From positions 33,319,068 to 33,383,067 of the forward strand of contig CM055319.2 of the NCBI GenBank assembly GCA_029255685.2: 64,000 nucleotides of DNA. The letters are read 5' to 3'. Position numbers and translations under genes: made by a program. Below the pieces are notes generated by a model. The model made no database searches. It saw only the letters and a list, made by a program, of their open reading frames with translations, and had not been told where the DNA came from. This document shows positions 21,843-33,530 of the stretch, in pieces; position 1 is the first letter of the stretch; each line of letters begins with the position of its first letter. The stretch is from Silene conica (taxonomy: Eukaryota; Streptophyta; Magnoliopsida; Caryophyllales; Caryophyllaceae).

Positions 21843-23405
21843 ATGGAAGGAAACAAGCGAAGAAGAGAATCAAGGCGGAGCGGAAGCCATGATGAGGGGA
21901 GCAGCAGCTCACACTCCCAAGGAAGTTTTCGGACTGCTGTGGTCACACGGGAACCAGTGGATAGCCTACCGGGCTATCCCGAGGTACAATTTTACGTTCC
22001 TGCGCAAAGAACTCGTTTTGAGAACCTTTTAGGAACAACTATTACCCCCACTCGCTTTCTGCACCGACCAAGCCTCGAGACCATAGGATGTTTTGAGACC
22101 GTAGCTGAGATCCTTAACGGAACTGGAATGGGAGGTTTGACTAGGATGTATGAATTTACTTACCCAGTGCTCACTTTGTAATTCTTTAGCTCTTTTGTTT
22201 TTAGAGCCAGTGTTTTTGAGAGCAACCCGGGCAGCCCCTGTGTATCATTTCGGCTCATGAACCAAACATTTGTTTGGCCCTTGAGCACCTTTGGGGCGCA
22301 CCTTGGCTTGGTTAGTGCGGGTTATACCTCACCGCCTAGAGCATTGTATGGCCCTTTTTGGGCAGCCATCTCAGAAGGACCGAGCACCGACTCCAAACGT
22401 CGGGGTGCATCCGTGCATCTTCCTCCCCTAAGGTATGTGCTCCGTCTTATGGCCAACACAATTTTTGGCAGAAAAGAGTCAAATAATATAAACACTTGTG
22501 AACTTTCTCTTTTAGCAGGGTACCTGAACTTTGATCAACGCCTTCCTTTCGTACTTAATGTGGCCTACCTCACGGCCAACCATTTTCATCAGCTTGGGCT
22601 TGGCCACTTAGCCACTTTGACCTGTGGTGGGCTAGTGACACACATTGGCCGCCAGCTTTTTTCCGACTTCCCTAGAGGCCACCTGCCCTTAGGACATGAG
22701 TTACCTCAAGGCCCTAGTACTAACACTTACATGGACATTCCATACATGGAATCCATCCGTTGGCTCACTCATGACCGTGTTTGGAAGATTTCTGGTCGAC
22801 CTACCGTGTCCTTGCCTTGTACCTATTTACCTCAGGTCACCCCCTTGACTACAGTGACCGGCCGTACTCGACCTCCACTACCCTCCTATCTCATTGACAC
22901 CTCCGGCGCTGGCCCTAGGCGTCCTTCACCTAGGCACCCTCCTTCACCTAGGCACCCTCCTTCACCTCCACCTTCGGCTTGGGAGGCCGGTGCGAGTTCT
23001 AGAGGCCGACGTCCCTCACCTCAGGCTCCTTCTACCTCCCACGTACAGGCTGAGGAGCCTCGTTTTGACCCTCATGAGCAGCGATATGGGTATGTCGCTT
23101 TAGATGTCCCTGCTTTTTCCTCCGCTCCTGTTTACCCCACTAACTACACTAGCCCGCCATCTTTTACGAACCCCACTACTATTGATCGGGGGGTTCGTGA
23201 TAGTATGATCACTGGTTTGTGCAGGGCAGTAGCACGGATAGAGTTGCATCAGTCCTTGACGCAATTCCCCATCTATGAGCGGTACGCTAGGGAGGGATGG
23301 TTGCCACCAGCTGGGTGGCCACACCCTTACTTTTACCAGTACCCGCAGGGAGGTTATGCTGCAGCAGAGGAGGAGGAGGAGGAGGAGGAGGAGGAGGAGG
23401 ACTAG
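21843..23405 (+). pseudogene. Athila third ORF (env-like/ORF-1 family), one in-frame stop
   Basis: A reading frame of about 520 codons downstream of pol, in the position of the so-called env-like or ATHILA ORF-1 protein of Athila-group elements. A single in-frame TAA at 22179-22181 divides it; the frame on both sides is otherwise open. After the stop comes a helix-rich region (RYVLRLMANTIFGR and an AYLTANHFHQLG-like stretch) resembling the conserved core I associate with that family. It is followed by a Pro-Ser-Arg-His repeat segment near 22918-22980 and a C-terminal run of glutamates from a GAG/GGA microsatellite. I see no clear signal peptide or transmembrane anchor, so an envelope role is not supported. 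Its function is unknown. Confidence 0.65.
23366..23402 (+). repeat. (GAG)n microsatellite coding poly-Glu
   Basis: About a dozen GAG codons immediately before the TAG stop of the third Athila ORF. Length is probably polymorphic. Confidence 0.95.
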
Positions 23406-24193
23406 TTGCTAGTCGGTTTGGGGAGGTCTTGATACAGGTTGTGGTTTTCCATTTCTCCTTTATTGTTTTTTTGCATTTCGTAGTTCGCATTTCCCGTCCC
23501 CCTAACTGCTGTTGAGTACAACGAGGGCGTTGTACGAGTTTGGTTTGGGGAGGGTATGTGTTTCATTGCATTTCTTCACATGGTTCCTTGCATTTAGTTT
23601 ATTCTTGTTGCACATATATAAAAAAAAAAACAGAAAAAAAATCATGTTTGTTTTTGCATTCTAGATCGAGTCAGTTGGAGTTTCTCAGTGCTTTTAGACC
23701 GTTGGATTGTTTAAGCTGGGTTTTTGTTTCATTTCATATAGCACGTCCTTTGGCATTTGTCTCGAATCTCGTTTCACAGCATGTTGGATTATGGACTAGA
23801 CTTGATTTACTGGCAACCTACAAAATCTTTCTAAGGATTTAGAGCCTTTTAACCGGTGACATTCATGACCGGTTCATCTAGGAAAGTGAGTAGTTACTCC
23901 TTATAAGACACGTAACATCAATTTGCATAAACATGAGTTCGGTTTTCTTTATACCTGTATGCATTCGAGTTTGAGGTTTGTTGGTACATGTGGCAGAGGT
24001 CCCTTTTTATTCTTTTTACCCATAAGCTTCACAAAGCCAAATTGCCTATTTTTTTTGTCCCATATAGCTACAATCCATAATTTTACCCACCCTAGCCGAG
24101 CTAGTAATGGTAGCATTTTGGGAATGTATCGTTTTGTATTTTGGTTACTTGTCAAAAGAAGGAATGGTGAAAAAGAAAAAAGAGGATGTTCAT

Positions 24194-24239
<46 letters not shown>

Positions 24240-24929
24240 AGATTTCAGTAAAAAAAAAAAAATCAGACCTGTCAAAGAAAAAATATGGTGAAAGGTTGAA
24301 TAAGTCGGTTGTCAATTCTCACCCCCATGCTTGATTTGTATCTTATGGGGAGTTCTTAAATTTGTGGTTTTGTGAGTTAGGTGCATCCATTTTGCACACA
24401 TTTGTTTTGATAATTTTGAGTACGAAGATTGGGATGATACTCATTGTTTGGTTCGTATTGTTGCTAGCTTGGCTACTAACTCCTCTCTACCAAACTCATT
24501 TTAGCCCCTTCTTACCCATTGCCTCACTTTACCCATATGAAAACCCTCGGCATGTATCATGGTCATCAGTTTGGTTGGAATGCATATGTACGGTTGTAGA
24601 GACTCTATTCATGTTAAATTGCATGCGTGTTCTTATAGGTCGCAGTTAGGAGAGTGATCTTAATTCTTTCTATCTTGCACTATATTATACCTTGTGTTTA
24701 CAAGAGTGGTTGAGCGACCCGTGAGAGTCCGGTTTTGATAAGTCTAACCAAGTCTAAAGTCCAATTGGTTGAGAAACATGCATAGATTCGTTTGCCACAG
24801 CATTTGTCGTTTTGAGATGATCCCTTGCTTAGTTTTTGTTGTCCACGGTTTACTTGTTCATGCTTGACTTTTAGTTTTTGTTTTTACATTTTTGCTTGGG
24901 GACAAGCAAAGGATCGGTTTGGGGAGGTT
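23406..24929 (+). other. Athila 3' untranslated region
   Basis: 1.5 kb with no convincing gene. It includes an ACCGGTGACATTCATGACCGG-type inverted repeat near 23850 that is shared with A2. A 40-base A-run lies at 24199-24238. The stretch GGTTTGGGGAGG at about 24916-24927 is the likely polypurine tract just before the 3' LTR. The same GTTTGGGGAGG phrase also occurs at about 23542, right after the ORF, as a possible second tract. Confidence 0.7.
24199..24238. repeat. poly(A) run, 40 nt
   Basis: Forty consecutive A residues inside the Athila 3' untranslated region, with a shorter A-run following at about 24250. A2 has a long pyrimidine-rich tract on the plus strand in the matching place. Confidence 0.97.
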
Positions 24930-26269
24930 TGATGCATGCCATTTCTATAGTCTTTTAGACTTCTTTTGCATGCATTTTTATGCTCTTTTGCCAAACACCT
25001 TACTACTTTTAGCCCCGAATTGCCTACTTTGAGCCTTCTTGTGTTAATTGTAGGAATATATTCGGAAATATGTATTCGGAGTCGAAGTTGTCCTCAAATT
25101 TGCATTTAGGAGGTCAGGAGAAGTGAACCACCCTTTGTATCAAGTCAAGGAAGCGCATTTTCGAAGTCAACGTCAAGTCAAGCCCAAAACCAGTCGATCG
25201 ACCGATCTTGGACGATAGGAAAAGTCGATCGACCACTTTCTCAGTCGATCGACCAATCTTGGTCGATAGGAAAGTCGATCGACCAGTTGTTCAGTCGATC
25301 GACCGGTTTCTTGCTGCCGAAGCCCATTTTTGACCTGAGCCCATTAGGTCGTGAAAAGATGATCAAAACATTTCCTTTTTAAGCAGCCTTTAGAGTTTTC
25401 TTTTAGACTTACTTTTACCTTAATCTTGAATCTACTCTCTTACTTTTCCTCAGTAAAACTTTTAGTCAGTTGTATTTTATTTCATTTTTCATCTTCAAGC
25501 TTGTAAGATCTATCCTTCCGGAATACAGTACTCAACATTTTTTATTGGTAATTTTATTCCTTGCTCTTACTTTCTTTTATCTTAATTCATCTCTGCTTAT
25601 CTCGCGATCATGTTTTCCTCTTTAGTTATTTCTTTCATTTCAATTGTTAATCCCTTTATGCATAGCTAATCCCTTCGACTAGGATATAGGTGATCCCTTG
25701 ATGATGTGATGATGTTCGTTTAGGTTTAGACTTGTTCGTAATTGTATGTCTCTGTTGTTAATTGTAGCATTTGATAGCGATTAGTCAATTAATGCGCATG
25801 ATTGATTAGTTGATTTGATAAAACCCCGACCTAAGATCGAAAGCCTGGTGAGGGTTAGATCTGCTACAAACATTAGAGTGCCCTAGTAAGTTGCGAGAGC
25901 CCGCTAGAAGCATTCTAGGGCGAATAGCGATCCGAGAGGACCTTTTCATTACCCCTTAGACCGATAATTGCGACTGATCTGCGACCTAAACCGCTTGTTG
26001 TCACACAATCATTGGTGAACCGACTATCCTAGTTCTCTTTCCCTCATATTTTTATATATACTCTTTCCTTACGCTTTTCTTTTCTCTCTTTCCTTCACTA
26101 CTCTTAGTTAGTCAAACAACAAACAAAACCCCCTAATTTGGTTACTTCGACAGACTTTAGTTTAGCTTTTAGAATTCTTATCTGTCTCCCTGTGGATACG
26201 ATTCTGACTTCCTTACTACATTAGTTAGGCCAGTTGGTTATTTTTGATAGGGTTGCGACAGCCGTGTCA
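24930..26269 (+). mobile_element. Athila 3' LTR
   Basis: 1340 bp, TGATGC...GTGTCA, nearly identical to the 5' LTR. It is followed by GTGGT, then by the continuation of the G2 5' LTR. Confidence 0.95.
25193..25303. repeat. GTCGATCGAC array, Athila 3' LTR
   Basis: Five perfect palindromes at 25193, 25224, 25244, 25274 and 25294, identical in spacing to the 5' LTR array. Confidence 0.95.
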
Positions 26270-26274
26270 GTGGT

Positions 26275-26635
26275 TATGAGAGCTCTAGTCACCCCCCATT
26301 GACTGTGGCGCACATGTTGTATGTGTGTAGGTACATGATGTTGTATGCAGGGGGGTTACGTTGAGGCTAGCGAGCGATGATCCTTCATCGTCATGATTTT
26401 ACCCATTAGTTAGCTAGACCTTAGACTTATGTTTCACTATTGGATGCCTGTAGTGATATGCTATCCCGGCTGCTTTTGTATTGTACCTAATATACTTATT
26501 TATGTTTTATCTTCCGCATGTTTAATATTGTTAAAGCACCTCGCATGTTTTATTTATCTTGTCAAAAGTTTTAAATCCATGCATTTTTCATACATTTTGT
26601 ATGTTTATATTTCCGCTGCCGCGAGGGCTTTTACA
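26275..26635 (+). mobile_element. G2 5' LTR, second part
   Basis: Continues the LTR after the Athila insertion and ends GGCTTTTACA at 26635. It matches 31756-32117 of the 3' LTR. Confidence 0.92.
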
Positions 26636-26637
26636 GT

Positions 26638-26649
26638 TGGTATCAGAGC
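26638..26649 (+). other. G2 primer-binding site (tRNA-iMet)
   Basis: TGGTATCAGAGC, two bases after the LTR end, complementary to the 3' end of initiator tRNA-Met. Confidence 0.93.
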
Positions 26650-26953
26650 GTTATCGCTCCCGACGCACTCATGTAATCCCCAAACTTAACTTGACCAATA
26701 ACTTGAATAATGAATGAGAGATTTTGGTAGACTTAAGGACAAGTGGTAGACTGTTTGTGTTTGTTAATTGTTAGGGTAACAACGTTTTCTCTTCCGAAGG
26801 ATAGTGAGACCCTCAGCCGCGGAGAATACCATAATGCAAGCACTTATGCAAGTCCTTGAGAAGTAGAGGGTTCAGGCTGAAGTTGTTCCTCCTCCTCCTC
26901 CGCCTGGCAATGATGCCAACAGACCTGGTGGCTTCTCCTGGATTGTCTCTCAG

Positions 26954-27991
26954 ATGGCTAGGAGCCATGCTAAGACTGATGGCGGGGAAGTTTATCCAGT
27001 CGCCTTATTAGAGTGGTTTAGAGATATGGAGAAGAGCTTCTCCATGTACTCAGTTGTTAAGGAGGATAGGGTACGTTTAGCTGCTCACTTCCTGACGTAT
27101 GAGACAGACCGTTGGTGGATTCTTACTGGTCTAAGTTTCCTCCTTGATCCGTTGTTTGATTGGGACATGTTCAAAGACAAGATAGAGACTCGCTTCTACC
27201 CAAAGGAGCTTCGTTCGCAAAGGTTGAAAGAGTTCATGGATCTCAAACGAGGAAAGATGACAGTGCAAGAGTTCACAGACAAGTATAATCAATTGGCTCA
27301 CTTTGCTTCTCGGTTTGTAAGGGATGAATGCGAGAGAGTCTACTCCTATAGAGGAAAGCTAAGTCCTCGCATCGAGAGTATGATTCGCAGAGATTCTACT
27401 TCTTTCGTGGAGGTTTACAACGATGCCATTTGGGCAGAGGGATCGATGAAGGCTATAGACGAGGAGACCCAAGCCCTCTCCCTACCTAGTTCTTCACCAG
27501 CTTGCCATCAAGGCAAGAGACCCTCTACTACTTCACCATCTTCTCCCCCTGCAAACAAGATGCAGTTGGTGCCTTCTGGTGGACTTTCTACCCAAGCTAC
27601 TGCTTCTAGAGGCAAGGGAGCCCAGGGTACCGAACGTCGTCAAGACCATCGCTCTGGCACGCGTCGCTTTGGCAGACCACGTTTGTGCTATCATTGTAGG
27701 AAGCCCGAACACCTAGCCGTTGGATGCCCTGAGAATAACGCTGCCGACAATGCCACTGTCGCTGTCCAAAGACCGAAGGCCAAGGGAACTGTGTTCGTGA
27801 TGAGCCGTGCTGCGGCCGAGACTTGCCCTCAGTTGATCATTGGTATGTCTTCATCGTTGACTTTTTCCTTCTATCTTCTGAAGACCCCAAGGTCTTATCC
27901 TTATTCTTCTTGTGTTCCTCCGTTCTTGGATTCTCTTCCATCTTACCTTGGAAACTACTTACATGGCTTCCTAGCTCGACCCTACTTCTGA
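26954..27991 (+). pseudogene. G2 gag, 345 codons, 5' stop
   Basis: A retrotransposon gag domain of the Gypsy type occupies residues about 15-140 (WFRDMEKSF near the start, then EFxDLKRGKMTVQEF and KYNQLAHFASRF). A Ser/Pro-rich linker follows, then a zinc knuckle CYHCRKPEHLAVGC near residue 240 (CX2CX4HX4C complete). The frame is open upstream of the ATG at 26954 as far as an in-frame TAG at 26864-26866, so the original start was probably further upstream and the present frame is truncated. Beyond the zinc knuckle no protease motif appears. The final ~45 residues look like random read-through. G2 could move only with pol supplied in trans. Confidence 0.8.
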
Positions 27992-29646
27992 AACTTATCC
28001 TTCCGTGGCTCGTGTGAGGTAACTTACTTTTAATGGACTGTGAGGAATTTCCCTTAGGATAACCGCAAGCTGTGATTTCATACATGTTGATGTTTAAGGA
28101 GAACCTAGGAAGCATTGTGAGACATGTTTTGGTGACCCTAGTGTCGATGTGTTTACCAATTGGAAGAGTGAGAATAATGAATGATGAAATATTTTCGCTA
28201 AGTAGGATTTTTATACCTGGCTTTCTGTGGAACATAGATATGAGAATCCTATTGAATCGTGAGTATTAGTAGATTTGGAAGTACCACTTGAGGATATAAA
28301 TAAGAAACTTGGAGTCCTAGATGATCTAGAGGAACGTGCTTTAGATAATGATGATGACAAATAGACGAATGGGGTAAGATTAGTGATGCTTAAACATGAG
28401 GAAGTACTGGAATGTAGAGAGAACCATATATTTGAGGAACGAGAGTTATTAGTAACAGGGTGAGGATGTTGAGACATTTACAATTTGACTTATGGAGTTG
28501 ACTAAGTGTTTGAACTTAAGTTACTTAATGAATCTCAGTGTTTACCTAGAGAAGTATTTGATGGAAATTGGAAACCCGTTGACTTGATGATAATATGGGA
28601 AGTAAGATACAGTTGTTAGTTGAGGAATCTTAGAATTCGAATATCCAAACCTTAGAGAATAATTCAAACTGGAATGATGGTAACTTGCGTATTTTGAAGA
28701 ATTTTGGTATAGTATGACACTGTGAGTGTATCATAATAAAGGATTTGTCATTCAAGTGCTACTTGAGGATTTGGAAGTTGTGATCTTGTAAAGCCTTGTT
28801 GCGAATGTTCATGTTATGGTGATGAGTTTGAACTTGAGGATGTCAGCTTATCCCTAGAAATCAAGTCAGAGGTTCAGAACCGCTTAGGAAAGGTTGTATG
28901 AGAGGCGATGTGATAAAGGTTCCATTATGGATAGGATGGTTTTGAATCGTTCGAGGAAGTGTCCCATCAAAACCGTAGTCGGAGTGCTTGATTTGGGAAG
29001 AGAGAGATGAAAACCTTATGAGAATTTCGAGAAACTCGAGCCTGTGCAATCATTTGTTCGAAATCATAACCTCTCCCGTGCCCCAATTCTCTTTTGTGCT
29101 CCTATAAATTCGCTAAGCTGCCTTCCTTTCGATCAATCGTAAACTTGTTGGATTTTTACAACTTTACTCTTTCCGAGGATTTGGAAATAAAAGTTTATTT
29201 TCGAAAGGGTTTTGGTTAAAAGATAGGGATGATTTCCAACTTTGATGGATTTCAGTGATGATTTACGAGAAAACCTGGTTTTCAAGAGTCACATGTTTTG
29301 CAATCGGATTGATTTCAGCGTCGAATTGCCATTTGAACTCGTTATCGTAGACGTCTGATAACCGATACTATGCTTATCGACATCGGATTGATCTAAATTT
29401 TTGGACTTTAATCGATTTAATTTTGGGACGGACTTGTGTCAGATTTGGAATGTCGGGCTCTTGAATGTACAACGAGAACCCCAACGTCCATTGGCGAAGA
29501 CTTGTGCCTTGAAAGATGTTTCGAAATCTGTGAAAGAAACCTAAGTTTTTGAATACCAAGTTTCTGTGAAAATTTTTAGTCGTTATCGTTGCCCTTGTAA
29601 CTGCTTTCAAATTTCGAGGACGAAACTTTTTGAAAGATGGGGTGAT
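27992..29646 (+). other. G2 interior without coding potential
   Basis: 1.65 kb between gag and the 3' LTR. I see no protease, RT, RNase H or integrase motif in any frame. It ends with AAGATGGGGTGAT, a plausible polypurine tract directly before the LTR at 29647. The preceding GAGGACGAAACTTTTTGAAAG phrase is typical of the 3' end of chromovirus-like Gypsy elements. Confidence 0.65.
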
Positions 29647-32117
29647 TGTAACATCCCGTATTTTCGTAAGGAGTATTTTAATAATTTAAAGTGATTTCCG
29701 TAATTTAATAATATTTTAATAATAGTTCATAATTTATATTTTAAGATTTCCGTTAAGTTCCGTCTTAAAATCATTTAATTCTAAGATACTTGGTTCGGTT
29801 AATAATATCCCGTCTTAGATTTCCGTTCCACTTAAATAAAATAAGCCCAACTCAAGTCTAAATAAAAGGACAACCTAAAACCCTACATAAACCCTTTTCA
29901 TCGACATCTTCATTTCACAAAACTCATTTCACAATAACAACATAAACTCAATTTCTCCCCTCTTTAATAACTTCAAGAGATAATCTCGAACCCTTGCTCA
30001 ACTCGTATCAAGGTAAATTTTATATATTCGGAATCCTCTCGGAATTTGTGATCTTTCTATCACTTCCGTTTTCCGTTTCGTGAACCTTCATTTCGGGGCT
30101 GTTTTGCCCTAATCACGAAATTACCCTTCTAATTCGTGTTTTTGTGCTTCTAGGTGGTGCGTGTGATATCCCGGAGAAAGAGCTAGTGATTATTGAAGAG
30201 GAACCCGGTGAACTCGCGAAGTAAAGGTGACTATTATGAGTAACTCGGCCTATTTTTGTCTAAATTAGCATAGTTTGTGATTTTGATATGTTTTGATGAA
30301 AATTAGTATGATTTATGATTCTTAATATTCTTATTGTGTTATACAAACTGATTTTTATGAAGATTTCATGATGAATTTGATATGGATGTTGATTAAAGAG
30401 TATACATGTGAGACCGGTTTAATTTGGGAATTCGTTGTTAATTCATGAAATGAATGTTTGTATACATGTTCTTGTGCTTATTTGATGTCATATATATGTT
30501 GGGAATGTTTAGTTGTTGCTTAGAATTGTGCTTAAGACGGAATGGAGAAGTATCAAATCGTTTAGGAATTGTCGAAATGCGATTTTGAGTATCAAAGACT
30601 ATGAGCCGGTCGATCGACCGATGGCCGACCAGCCGGCTCAGAGCCCCATTGAGTATTGTTGAATTGTGCGAATATTACGAAGTTGGGTCCCCGGCCGGTG
30701 GACCGGCAGCCGGCCGACCGGCTGGGAGACCCTTTAGTTGTTACTCGTGGTTGTTTTGTGGAGTGAAGGTGAGTGAAGAGGTCCCAGCCGGTGGACCGGC
30801 AGCCGGCCGGCCGGCTGGGAGCCCTCTCTTGTTGTTTTTCTTTGTTAATGGCGTGAGTGGGATGAGACTCTCAGCCGGCCGACCGGCCGCCTGTGGCCAA
30901 CCGGCTGAGAGCCCCAATTAGCTATACCTGACTCGTAACTTTTGATTCACAAGTCAGATTGCATTGATTCTTTCTCCGTATGCTTCGTATGCGTGTTTGA
31001 AGTCCCCAGAGTTCGGGCGGCACTATATTGGGTTCGGGAATGGAGTGAGGATAGAGACCCCCCGGTCGGGCAACCGAAAGGGAAACCGGCTCTCCCTGGA
31101 CTTAGTTCCTGTGGTCAATTAAGTGTCGATTGAATGTTTATCAAGAGTAGATTGTTTATCATTTAAGGTTATTGTAGTCCCAAGTTTTGGGCGAGATTTA
31201 CGTTGGGTTCGGAAATGGATTTGGGGAGAAAGACCCCCTGACCGGGTAACCGGAAGGGAGACCGGCTCTCGTCTGAAATTAATATCCGAAGTCAACTAAG
31301 TGTTGATTTGATGTGGTTAAGTGATTGATTTTTGGTTTAGTGAGTAGCCTCCTTTGGATATTTGGTTGTTGAACCACTTAGTGGTTGGTTCGTTGTGTTA
31401 GCTTCGTGTGAACCACTTAGTGGTTGGTTCCTTCTTCGTGCGAACCCCTTTTGTGGTTGGGTCCTTGTTCTGTGGTTGAACCCCTTTTGTGGTTGGTTCG
31501 TGTGTGATTTTTGTTTAGCTTGCCTGAGTCGGGGTATAGTGCTAGACATTGCTGAATGTTTGTATATACTTGCCTGAGTTGGGGTACTGTGTTATATACT
31601 GCTGATACGTGTTTAAATATACCTGAGTTGCGGTATGTTAGCTATTTGCATGAGTATGTTAAGAAGATTTATTGATGGATTACTTCACATGATTATTTAT
31701 GTTGGAGTATGATGCTTGTATCTATATGCTTCTGTGTTGTATGATAATAGGTGGTTATGAGAGCTCTAGTCACTCCCCACTGACCGTGGCGCACATGTTG
31801 TATGTGTGTAGGTACATGATGTTGTATGCAAGGGGGTTACGTTGAGGCCAGCGAGCGATGATCCTTCATCGTCATGATTTTACCCATTCGTTAGCTAGAC
31901 CTTAGACTTATGTTTCAGTATTGGATGCCTGTAGGGATATGCTATCCCGGGCTGCTTTTGTATTGTACCTAATATACTTATTTATGTTATATCTTCCGCA
32001 TGTTTAGTATTGTTAAAGCACCTCGCATGTTTTATTTATCTTGTCAAAAGTTTTAAATCCATGCATTTTTCATGCATTTTGTATGTTTATATTTCCGCTG
32101 CCGCGAGGGGTTTTACA
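29647..32117 (+). mobile_element. G2 3' LTR
   Basis: 2471 bp, TGTAACATCCCG to GGGGTTTTACA. Uninterrupted, so it serves as the reference for the split 5' LTR. Followed by ATAAT (32118-32122). Confidence 0.95.
30597..30915 (+). repeat. GC-rich hairpin array in G2 3' LTR
   Basis: Same four AGCCGG...CCGGCT inverted repeats as in the 5' LTR. The first contains a perfect GTCGATCGAC at 30609-30618, where the 5' LTR has GTCGACCGAC. Confidence 0.8.
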
Positions 32118-32122
32118 ATAAT

Positions 32123-32713
32123 GTTAATGTTTATATTTATATTATTATTATTGAGAATATGAGTAATATCGTTAAAAGAGTCAAATATGTTATTGAGTTA
32201 GTAATAATTGAATAGTTGATCGAGTGCTATATTTAGTAATTCTACATTTAGTAAGTTTATATTTAGTAAGTCTATGTTTAGCGAGTTTACGATTAGTTAT
32301 AACATGTAATGTATGAGTAGAATTTAATATTAAGTAATATTATAGGAACGGAATTCGAGGTGGAGTATTACTAGACGGTGTTGCTTGTCTCAACTTGCTA
32401 TTCCAGGTAGGATACACTGGTACCGTTTTCTGTGAAAGTTATATGCATGAATGGTTGTATTACATGTTGTGAATGCAAGCATGTTTATGTGAGGATGATA
32501 TTAAGTATTGATTGTTTAGCATTGCATTCACGAGCATAACATTTGCATCATTAATAAGGGGATTGTTCTAATATAAAGCCCAGGGTGGTCTGCAGGCCAG
32601 GCCTGGTGTCTTCAGCTTTATGCTGGTAATCGACGATGGTCGATAATACTCTGCCGGGAGGTTCGGTATGGGTTGGTGTTTCGGGTTATGATTGGTGTTT
32701 CGGGTGGTGATTG
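32123..32713 (+). mobile_element. G1 5' LTR, piece 2
   Basis: Continues the G1 LTR after G2; the start (GTTAATGTTTATATTTATATTA) matches the 3' LTR at 60634 onward. It ends in TTG, the CACTA target duplication. Confidence 0.88.
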
Positions 32714-32999
32714 CACTACAAGAATTACCTAAAATAGCGACTAAACAGGCGACCGCTCAGGTAGTAGCTAAATTAGCGACCAACAAAAAAAAGCGGGCGA
32801 CCGATATCGGTCGCTAAAATTAGCGACCAAAAGCTTATCCCCAACTTATCCTAAAAAATCCGCGCAAATCCGAAGGCGACCAAAGTGCCATTTTAGCGAC
32901 CGAAAGTGGTCGCTAATTTAGCGTTCGAATCAGTCGCCAAAATTTTAATTAACTGCCTAACACTTCATGAATTTATTATTTTTCTTATAGGCAAAGAAA

Positions 33000-33530
33000 A
33001 ATAAGGGCCAATTACAATCTGTTGTTGATCTCTTCCTTGAGACACATGCCAAGAAGGGAAAGAAAGGGTTCGTTTTTTAAAACCCAAAAGATCGTGAATT
33101 ATATGTAAGTATTCTTGTATATTTAATTTTTTTAAGTATTTATAGTATTGTTTAAAGTATATATTTATATGTAAGTTTTATTGTATATATATTATTAATA
33201 ATGTTTCATTTTTTGTAGGGCCAATTTCTTGACCGAAAGAAGAAGAACCCTGACATCTCCGACAACCAGCTTTGGTTTGAACTTGTCGTTGGTTTTCAGA
33301 AAGGAGGAGTCTACGGGGCCGGTTCAGCGAAAGAGCTTTTTTATGATCCACCGGCAAGAAGAGGGTCCTCCTCCCAGCACCAGACATATGTTCCTGGCTT
33401 GGTAAGTCACCTACAACTCCAACTAGCTGAGAAGGATAGAAGGGACGCCGAAAGAGATGAAGAAATGAGAAGAATGAAGGAAGAAATGGACAGGATGTCC
33501 TCTTATTTTGCAAATTGCAAAAGTGGCTGA
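33000..33530 (+). pseudogene. CACTA transposase-associated gene, 3' exons
   Basis: Two exon-like blocks. The first follows an acceptor-like TCTTATAG near 32989 and contains a charged stretch with an in-frame TAA near 33078. The second starts after TTTTTGTAG (33219) and stays open for 103 codons to TGA at 33528-33530. The second block has a KKKNPDIS motif, a VYGAGS motif and a coiled-coil-like E/K/R-rich tail, the look of the Transposase_24 (Ptta/En/Spm) C-terminal region. The rest of the gene is absent, so this is a remnant of a deleted CACTA. Confidence 0.65.

Larger units (their letters stand above)
8519..26269 (+). mobile_element. Athila-type Gypsy element, nested in G2
   Basis: The LTRs start TGATGCATGCC and end GCCGTGTCA, and are flanked by GTGGT (8514-8518 and 26270-26274). 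5' LTR 8519-9861 (1343 bp) and 3' LTR 24930-26269 (1340 bp) differ, by eye, at only a handful of bases plus one 3-bp indel, so insertion was recent. The primer site is complementary to tRNA-Asp, as in the Athila lineage. It has an uninterrupted gag-pol (15693-21392) followed by a third ORF broken by one stop. A reversed gag-only relative (A2, 9885-15646) sits between the primer site and gag. Confidence 0.93.
6406..32117 (+). mobile_element. G2: gag-only Gypsy element, nested in G1
   Basis: The element starts TGTAACATCCCG and ends GGGGTTTTACA, flanked by the 5-bp duplication ATAAT (6401-6405 and 32118-32122). The 5' LTR is 6406-8518 plus 26275-26635 (2474 bp after removing the Athila insertion) and the 3' LTR is 29647-32117 (2471 bp). 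The 3.0-kb interior has a Met-tRNA primer site, one gag frame and no recognisable protease, RT or integrase. It therefore fits the class of gag-only non-autonomous LTR elements (TR-GAG) and would depend on another element's pol. Confidence 0.88.

Noticed and set aside
21843..23405. Calling the third Athila ORF a true envelope protein
   Set aside because: No signal peptide, transmembrane anchor or fusion-type segment could be seen; only its position is env-like.
24199..24238. Poly(A) run read as a LINE or processed-pseudogene tail
   Set aside because: It lies inside the continuous Athila 3' region, has no target duplication, and A2 has a homopolymer-rich tract at the same relative place.
26638..26649. 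tRNA gene suggested by tRNA-like sequence (also at 9867, 34303, 43832 and 50839)
   Set aside because: Only the 3'-end complement of a tRNA is present next to an LTR, i.e. a primer-binding site, not a tRNA gene.
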